From Oceanihabitans sp. 2_MG-2023 (lineage in GTDB: Bacteria > Bacteroidota > Bacteroidia > Flavobacteriales > Flavobacteriaceae), in assembly GCF_030547245.1 (NCBI RefSeq), contig NZ_JAUOQT010000002.1, forward strand, positions 434,001 through 498,000: a stretch of 64,000 nt of DNA. Reading direction: 5' to 3'. A program made the position numbers and the translations under genes. The notes beneath the pieces are model-generated. The model saw only the letters and a list, made by a program, of their open reading frames with translations, made no database searches and was not told the origin of the DNA. Below, piece after piece: positions 57,964 through 64,000 of this stretch; the first letter of the stretch is position 1, and each line of letters starts with the position of its first letter.

Positions 57964-60900
57964 ATGATTAAAAAGAAAAAAAACAACCAAGTCGATAAAG
58001 AATTCGGATTATCCTCTTGGGCAATTAACAACAAAACTACCATGTATGTAGTTATGGCAGTTATCTTTTATTTAGGTGTTTCTGCTTTTTTTGAAATGCC
58101 GCGTGAAAGTTTCCCAGAAATTAAAGAAACTAAAATTTACATAAGCACACCATTTTTTGGTAATACTGCCGAAGACATCGAGAAACTAATAACAGATCCA
58201 CTAGAAGAAAAACTTAAAACCGTTAGTAATGTTGTAGAAATCACCTCAACATCACAAGAAGATTATTCTATGGTAATTGTCGAGTTTGATGAGCATCTGG
58301 AAGTTGAAGAAGCTAAGCAAAAAGTAAAAGATGAAATAGAAGGAGAAACCTCTAGTGAAGATTGGCCAACTTTTAATGGAGCAAAAGTTGAACCTAATGT
58401 TTTTGCATTGAGCATGAGTGAAGAAATGCCAATACTTAACATTAACATTTCTGGAGATTACACTGTTGGAAAATTAAAAGAATTTGGTGAATACCTCCAA
58501 GATGAAATTGAAAGCCTTCGAGAAATTAAACAAGTAGATATTCGCGGTGTACAAGACAAAGAAGTAGAAGTTGCAGTTGATATTTACAAAATGCAAGCTG
58601 CAAAAGTTAGCTTTAACGATATAATTAACACTATTAATGGCGGAAATTCTACCATGTCTGCTGGTAATTTAATAACTAGCGGTCAACGACGTACCATTCG
58701 TATTTTAGGTGAAATAGAAAAACCTTCCGAATTAGAAAACTTTGTAGTAAAAGCAGAAAACGGAAACCCTATATATTTAAAAGATGTAGCTGATGTTTCC
58801 TTTAAAGAAAAAGACATTACAACATTTGCTAGACAATATGGAGAGCAGGTTGTAATGTTAGATGTCAAAAAACGCGCTGGATCTAACATGGTTGCTGCTG
58901 CCGAGCAAATACAAGTTATGGTACAGGATGCAATAGACAATGTTTTTCCTCCAGATTTAGAAGTAACCATTGCTAACGATCAATCTTCTGTAACGATTGC
59001 TGCTGTTGACGATTTAGTAAACAACATCCTTTTTGGTGTTATACTAGTAGTTACTGTGTTAATGTTCTTTTTAGGGTTTAAAAATGCCATATTTGTAGGC
59101 TTTGCAATACCAATGTCTATGTTTATGTCGCTCATGATATTAAACATGTTAGGCTATACTTTAAATACAATGATACTCTTTGGTTTAATTATGGGCTTAG
59201 GGATGTTAGTAGATAATGGAATTGTGGTTGTAGAAAATGTGTATCGCCTTATGGACGAAGAAGGCATGAACAGAATAGATGCTGCAAAAAAAGGGATTGG
59301 TGAAATTGCTTTTCCAATAATTATCTCTACAGCAACAACAGTTGCAGCATTTATACCGTTAGGTTTATGGCCAGGGGTAATGGGAGAGTTTATGAAACTT
59401 TTACCTATTACTTTAGCTATTGTTTTAAGTTCTTCATTAATAGTAGCTATCTTTTTCAACTCGGTTTTAGTCTCTAACTTTATGAGTACCGAAGATGAAA
59501 ATATGCCATTAAAACAAATTATTATAGTAACAACTATTATGGCAATTCTTGGGGTATTAATATACCTAGTTGGCGGTACTAATAGAGCATTAGGGTCATT
59601 AATGATTTTTACTGCTATCATGCTTTGGGCGTATAGACTCTTTTTACGCAAATGGGCAAATGCTTTTCAAACCAAAGTACTACCACGTTTAGAAAATTGG
59701 TACGAACGTCAATTACGTAAAGCGTTATCTAAATCTAGACCTTACTGGCTAATAGGTGGAACCTTTCTATTGTTAATTATTTCTTTTATTGCCTTTGGAG
59801 CTTCATTGGCTTCACAACGTACTAAAGTAGAATTCTTTCCTGACAATAAGCCTAATCAAATTATTGTTTATATAGAGTATCCGCAAGGAACAGATATCGA
59901 AAAAACGAATACAATTACTAAAGAAATTGAAAAGAAAGTATATGTTGTATTAAACGAATCGCAATACACAGATGGCGACTACAATTTTATGGTAGAAAGT
60001 GCTGTTTCGCAAGTTGGAGAAGGAGCAGGTAATCCAACTGTAGACGCAGGTTCTGGAGGCGAATTACCACACAAAGGAAAAATTACTGCTTCTATGCGTG
60101 AATATAAATACAGACGTGGTGAAGACAGTGAATTATTACGCCAGAAAGTACAAGCGGCATTGGTTGGCATTTATCCAGGAGTTTTAATTTCGGTAGAAAA
60201 AGATGCTAACGGACCACCAGCAGGAGCTCCAATTAACATTGAAATTGAAGGTAATGATTATAGTGAGTTAATTGTTACTGCAGAAAGAATGAGAGATTTT
60301 ATTAACTCAAAGAATATTCCTGGAGTAGATGAAATTAAGATTGATGTAAACAAAGACAAACCTGGAATGCAGGTTGTTGTAGACCGTAAAAAAGCTGGGG
60401 AGTTAGGTATTAATACATCACAAGTTGGTCAACAAATTCGTAATTCTATCTTTGGAGCTAAAGCAGGAATCTATAAAGAAGACGGTGAAGATTATGATAT
60501 TTATGTTCGTTTTAATAAGGCCAACAGGTACAATCCTAATGCTGTTTTTAATCAAAAAATAACGTTTAGAGATAATACTGGTAATTTAAAAGAGGTTCCT
60601 GTTTCTGCAATTGCAGAACACAGTAACAATTCTGGGTTTAGTGCAATTAAACACAAAGATGTAAAACGTGTGGTAACTGTATACTCTCAATTATCTCCGG
60701 GGTTTACAGATGCAGGAGCAATTGTTGCTCAAGTACAAAACGAAATGAAAGCTTTTGAAAATATGCCTAAAAACATCAAAATAGATTATACTGGTCAAAT
60801 TGAAGAGCAAAACAAGCAAATGGCTTTTTTAATGGGAGCTTTACTGACTGGTTTGGGATTAATTTTCTTCATACTAATCTTTCAATTCAACTCAATATCT

Positions 60901-61488
60901 AAACCTACTATTATCATGATTTCTATTCTATTAAGTTTAATAGGTGTATTTGGTGGTATGGTAATTACAGGGTCTTCTTTTGTAATTATGATGACTATGA
61001 TGGGGATTATCTCATTAGCAGGAATTGTTGTAAACAACGGTGTAGTACTTCTAGATTATGCCCAACTTTTAATAGATAGAAAGAAAAACGACTTAGGTTT
61101 AGAACAAACGGACTACCTAGAAACTAACGATTTATTTGAAGCAATTGTTAAAGCAGGTAAAGCACGTTTAAGACCAGTTTTATTAACAGCCATCACCACT
61201 ATTCTTGGTTTAATTCCATTAGCAATTGGCTTTAATATTAACTTCTTTACCTTATTTGCAGATTTTGACCCAAAAATATATATGGGCGGAGACAACGTTG
61301 TGTTTTGGGGGCCATTAGCATGGACCGTAATTTACGGTTTAATAATTGCAACATTTTTAACTTTAATTGCAGTGCCAATTTTATTCTTCTTAATTATGAA
61401 GTTTAAAATGTGGTTAAGAAAGAAAACAACTTCAAAAGATATAATGAATTCAGAAGTTTTAATTGCAAACAAGCATATAGAAGAATAA
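57964..61488 (+). CDS. Efflux RND permease (HAE/AcrB-like)
   Basis: 1174 aa, longer than AcrB owing to loops within the central spans. Twelve spans and two large periplasmic loops. The first helical bundle has G-M-L-V-D-N-G-I-V-V-V-E-N, the proton-relay Asp region, and the second has G-I-V-V-N-N-G-V-V-L. It uses the proton gradient to export toxic compounds through the MFP and TolC partners. Last gene of the TetR-led operon. Confidence 0.94.
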   Translation: MIKKKKNNQVDKEFGLSSWAINNKTTMYVVMAVIFYLGVSAFFEMPRESFPEIKETKIYISTPFFGNTAEDIEKLITDPLEEKLKTVSNVVEITSTSQEDYSMVIVEFDEHLEVEEAKQKVKDEIEGETSSEDWPTFNGAKVEPNVFALSMSEEMPILNINISGDYTVGKLKEFGEYLQDEIESLREIKQVDIRGVQDKEVEVAVDIYKMQAAKVSFNDIINTINGGNSTMSAGNLITSGQRRTIRILGEIEKPSELENFVVKAENGNPIYLKDVADVSFKEKDITTFARQYGEQVVMLDVKKRAGSNMVAAAEQIQVMVQDAIDNVFPPDLEVTIANDQSSVTIAAVDDLVNNILFGVILVVTVLMFFLGFKNAIFVGFAIPMSMFMSLMILNMLGYTLNTMILFGLIMGLGMLVDNGIVVVENVYRLMDEEGMNRIDAAKKGIGEIAFPIIISTATTVAAFIPLGLWPGVMGEFMKLLPITLAIVLSSSLIVAIFFNSVLVSNFMSTEDENMPLKQIIIVTTIMAILGVLIYLVGGTNRALGSLMIFTAIMLWAYRLFLRKWANAFQTKVLPRLENWYERQLRKALSKSRPYWLIGGTFLLLIISFIAFGASLASQRTKVEFFPDNKPNQIIVYIEYPQGTDIEKTNTITKEIEKKVYVVLNESQYTDGDYNFMVESAVSQVGEGAGNPTVDAGSGGELPHKGKITASMREYKYRRGEDSELLRQKVQAALVGIYPGVLISVEKDANGPPAGAPINIEIEGNDYSELIVTAERMRDFINSKNIPGVDEIKIDVNKDKPGMQVVVDRKKAGELGINTSQVGQQIRNSIFGAKAGIYKEDGEDYDIYVRFNKANRYNPNAVFNQKITFRDNTGNLKEVPVSAIAEHSNNSGFSAIKHKDVKRVVTVYSQLSPGFTDAGAIVAQVQNEMKAFENMPKNIKIDYTGQIEEQNKQMAFLMGALLTGLGLIFFILIFQFNSISKPTIIMISILLSLIGVFGGMVITGSSFVIMMTMMGIISLAGIVVNNGVVLLDYAQLLIDRKKNDLGLEQTDYLETNDLFEAIVKAGKARLRPVLLTAITTILGLIPLAIGFNINFFTLFADFDPKIYMGGDNVVFWGPLAWTVIYGLIIATFLTLIAVPILFFLIMKFKMWLRKKTTSKDIMNSEVLIANKHIEE

Positions 61489-61500
61489 ATTATAGAATAA

Positions 61501-61530
61501 AAAATCCGAAGCAAATGCTTCGGATTTTTT
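61501..61530. terminator. Bidirectional terminator after the RND permease
   Basis: AAAATCCGAAGC and its exact complement flank a 4-nt loop (12-bp stem) and end in Ts. Shared by the convergent TonB-dependent receptor gene. Confidence 0.92.
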
Positions 61531-61549
61531 ATTAAAACAACTTTCATGA

Positions 61550-64000
61550 TTAAAATTTAAAATTCAACCCTCCACTAATAGTTGTTCCGTTAGTACCAAA
61601 TTGATTTACTTCCCAAGGATACTTAAACCTTCCTCCAAGATCAGTAACAACATCTCCTCCTGTTTCAATTTCATCAGGATAAACATCTAATAAATTATTT
61701 ACAGATAAAGATGCAGAAAGGCGATCACTAAATTCATAACCAAAAATTAAATCGGTAATAATTTTTCCACCAAATGTTTGGTCATTGTTTGCATCTGTTG
61801 CATGTTGCCAAGTCACTTCACCAAAATAAGTGTTATTTAATGCGAAACTCCATTTGTTTAACTCATAATCTAGGCCTAATAAAATTTTAGTTTTTGGTCT
61901 AGAAGATGTTATTCTAGATTGTTCCTTTCTATTAAAAATATCATAACCGTTATCTTCAAGCAAAGTAGGTGTATCAATCTTTCCATCAATATCTGTATTG
62001 TTAAAGTTTGCAGCCAAGGTTGCCGACAACTTACCATTTCCTAACTCTATGTTTCTGTAATTTGCAACTAAATCTAAACCTGTAGTATTAGTAGTAACAG
62101 CGTTAACAAAGAATTTTAAACTTGTAATAGAATTATCTACTAGAATCTGTTCTACGGGATTCGTACTTGTATCATCGGCATCAAAACCAATTTCATTGGT
62201 AAACAAAACGCGGTTATCTACTTTTACATTATAGAAATCTAAGGATAATGATAAGTTGTTAACTGGTTTAAAGGTGATTCCTGCAGAAATATTTTTTGAA
62301 GTTTCTGCTGTTAATTGAGGCACTCCTAAACCGTCTCTAATTATTGGGTCTACATTATTAAATGTACCTTGGTTTGAAATTGTCCCTCCAGATACAAGTG
62401 TCTGCACATTACTTAAATATATTTGATGTAATGAAGGCGCTCTAAAACCTGTACTATACGACGCTCTAATTGCCCCTTTATCCCCTAAAGAATAACGCCC
62501 ATTAACTTTCCATGACGTATTGTCTCCAAAGTCGCTAAAATCCTCATAACGAACTGCACCACCTATTAAAATTTTTTCAGTCGGCTCCCAATCTAAAGCT
62601 CCATAAACACCATAATTATCCCTTTTTGCTTCTACAGCATTACTAGGTTGCAATCCAGGAAAAGACTGTGCTCCTCCAGATCCAGAAGGATTGAAATAAG
62701 ATGCTGGATCTCCAGCTTCAGCAGTAAAGCGTTCTCCTTTTATTTCAGCACCAAAAGAAACCACAAAAGATCCAAGCTCTCTACTTAAATCTAGATTAGC
62801 AAGCGTGTTACTAAAAGTATAAGCTCCTACATCAAAACTTGTTTGGCTATTTGCTCCTAAATCTATATTTAATGTATTATTCACCTCATAGTCTACTGCA
62901 TTTCTTCCATACGTACCACTTAAATCTACTTTAAAACCTAATACGTCCCATTTAACACCTGCAGTCATATTATTATCCCTAACATCTGTTTCAAATGTTG
63001 GTTGAAAACCTTGATATTCTGTTCCTGCTTCATGTAATAGATTGTGTGGATCTGTAACCCAGTATGGTGTGCGATATAAAGCAAAACTCTTTCCTGTTCT
63101 ATAGGTTAATCCGCCAAAGGTGTAAAACTCTGCTCCTTTATCTCCAATTGGCACCCCTGCATTTACAAAAATATCCATTATTTTCATTTCTGGTTGACCA
63201 ATAGTCATACCTAAATCCGGATTATCTGCTAACCAAGCTCCAAAAGTTGGGTCATCTGCTGCTACACCAAACAAATCATCTTTACCAGGTTCCCCTGCTC
63301 TATTAGTCTCTTCTTGTTGGTAATAGCCAACTGTGAAATTTAAATAACTACCTTCCTTACCTAGATTCAAAGATGTATTTAAATCTACACCAAAATTAAA
63401 TCCATCTCCTTCTGTAGTAACTCCTGCTTTAGCACTTACTGAAGTGAATTCAACATCCTTTTTCAAGACCATGTTTATTACTCCTGCAATAGCATCAGAA
63501 CCATATTGAGCAGATGCTCCATCTCTTAAAACCTCAATCCGTTCAATAGCAGCTGCTGGTATACTTTTTAAATCTACTCCAACTTCACCTTTACCTGGTG
63601 TATCATTAATATACACTAATGCACTTTGATTTTTACGTTTCCCGTTTACTAAAACCAATGTCCTACTTGGGCCTAATCCTCTCAAATCTGCAGGATCAAA
63701 ATGAGCTGTTCCATCTGAAATAGCTTGAGTAGTAGAATTAAAAGATGGTACTTTATACGTTAACATTTTATCTACAGTAGGTTGACCAGTATTCTTCAAC
63801 TCTGCAACACCAATATTATCAATTGGAACAGGTGAATCTAAAATAGATCTAGGTTTCGCTCTATTACCTACTAGTATTACTTCATCTAATGCAACACCAG
63901 ATTGTAAAGTAATATTTAAAACACTACCACTAACAGTAGCCTCTTTTGACTCATAGCCAACATAAGAATATAATAAAACATCTCCATTACTGGCTTCTAT
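61550..64000 (-). CDS. TonB-dependent receptor (5' end beyond window)
   Basis: The reading frame is open from the stop at 61550 to base 64000 (816 codons visible), so the start is outside. The visible N-terminal part (63800-64000) is the end of a CarboxypepD_reg-like domain (Y-V-G-Y-E-S-K-E), then a TonB-box-like segment L-D-E-V-I-L-V-G, followed by the plug domain (V-L-R-D-G-A-S-A-Q-Y-G-S-D-A-I-A-G-V-I-N) and the barrel, ending in G-L-N-F-K-F. It imports a bulky nutrient using the ExbB/ExbD complex. No SusD partner is visible. An internal TTG at 63799 is not the true start. Confidence 0.93.
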   Translation of the reverse strand: MEASNGDVLLYSYVGYESKEATVSGSVLNITLQSGVALDEVILVGNRAKPRSILDSPVPIDNIGVAELKNTGQPTVDKMLTYKVPSFNSTTQAISDGTAHFDPADLRGLGPSRTLVLVNGKRKNQSALVYINDTPGKGEVGVDLKSIPAAAIERIEVLRDGASAQYGSDAIAGVINMVLKKDVEFTSVSAKAGVTTEGDGFNFGVDLNTSLNLGKEGSYLNFTVGYYQQEETNRAGEPGKDDLFGVAADDPTFGAWLADNPDLGMTIGQPEMKIMDIFVNAGVPIGDKGAEFYTFGGLTYRTGKSFALYRTPYWVTDPHNLLHEAGTEYQGFQPTFETDVRDNNMTAGVKWDVLGFKVDLSGTYGRNAVDYEVNNTLNIDLGANSQTSFDVGAYTFSNTLANLDLSRELGSFVVSFGAEIKGERFTAEAGDPASYFNPSGSGGAQSFPGLQPSNAVEAKRDNYGVYGALDWEPTEKILIGGAVRYEDFSDFGDNTSWKVNGRYSLGDKGAIRASYSTGFRAPSLHQIYLSNVQTLVSGGTISNQGTFNNVDPIIRDGLGVPQLTAETSKNISAGITFKPVNNLSLSLDFYNVKVDNRVLFTNEIGFDADDTSTNPVEQILVDNSITSLKFFVNAVTTNTTGLDLVANYRNIELGNGKLSATLAANFNNTDIDGKIDTPTLLEDNGYDIFNRKEQSRITSSRPKTKILLGLDYELNKWSFALNNTYFGEVTWQHATDANNDQTFGGKIITDLIFGYEFSDRLSASLSVNNLLDVYPDEIETGGDVVTDLGGRFKYPWEVNQFGTNGTTISGGLNFKF

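Overview
The window is a low-GC, densely packed chromosomal segment from a member of the Bacteroidota, almost certainly Flavobacteriaceae. The signs are the Bacteroidota promoter signature (TTTG, about 19 nt, TAnnTTTG) in front of many genes, weak Shine-Dalgarno sequences, a type IX secretion tail, an ExbB/ExbD/ExbD energising operon, a flavobacterial-type rplM-rpsI-rpsB-tsf-pyrH-frr block, and DUF5686-like and TonB-dependent outer-membrane proteins. No strain can be named from sequence alone.

Layout. 1-13.2 kb is an accessory island of membrane glycan or small-molecule chemistry: a partial GT39-type glycosyltransferase, four SGNH hydrolase-like proteins, two radical SAM enzymes (one B12-binding), two methyltransferases, an acyltransferase-3, and an operon of NodU/CmcH carbamoyltransferase, SxtJ, a 52-aa DUF5989 protein and an SGNH protein. 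13.2-20.3 kb holds YgiQ, a secreted lipase, a T9SS-sorted SBBP-repeat protein and an ABC-F ATPase. 20.5-25 kb is the translation/UMP-kinase block. 25-33.3 kb holds a TlpA thioredoxin, a beta-barrel protein, an RND/MMPL exporter, asnS, rpoN and a PAP2-like membrane protein. 33.3-39.9 kb on the minus strand holds a PorT-like barrel, ExbD, ExbD, a small membrane protein, ExbB, tRNA-Ser(GGA), asparaginase, TatD, and an ECF sigma factor with a membrane TPR partner. 40-48.6 kb holds two secreted proteins, then a PKD/barrel - CHAT protease - retropepsin - LuxR response regulator operon, followed by a tandem array of short transcription units. 48.6-64 kb holds odhB-odhA, a barrel protein, a polyprenyl synthase, a TetR-controlled TolC/MFP/RND efflux operon, and the 3' part of a TonB-dependent receptor.

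The most unusual structure is at 47558-48593. Immediately after the stop codon of an orphan NarL/FixJ-type response regulator lie four tandem units of about 145 bp. Each has a 10+2+10 bp palindrome, a promoter -7 element exactly 20 nt further on, a roughly 70-80 nt ORF-free transcript, and a rho-independent terminator. A fifth palindrome with the same spacing drives a 39-aa single-span membrane protein. This looks like a self-contained regulon in which one regulator controls a multicopy family of small RNAs and a small membrane protein, coupled to a protease pair (CHAT and retropepsin). I know of no described system with this layout. Function and regulation are inferred; the geometry is read directly from the sequence.
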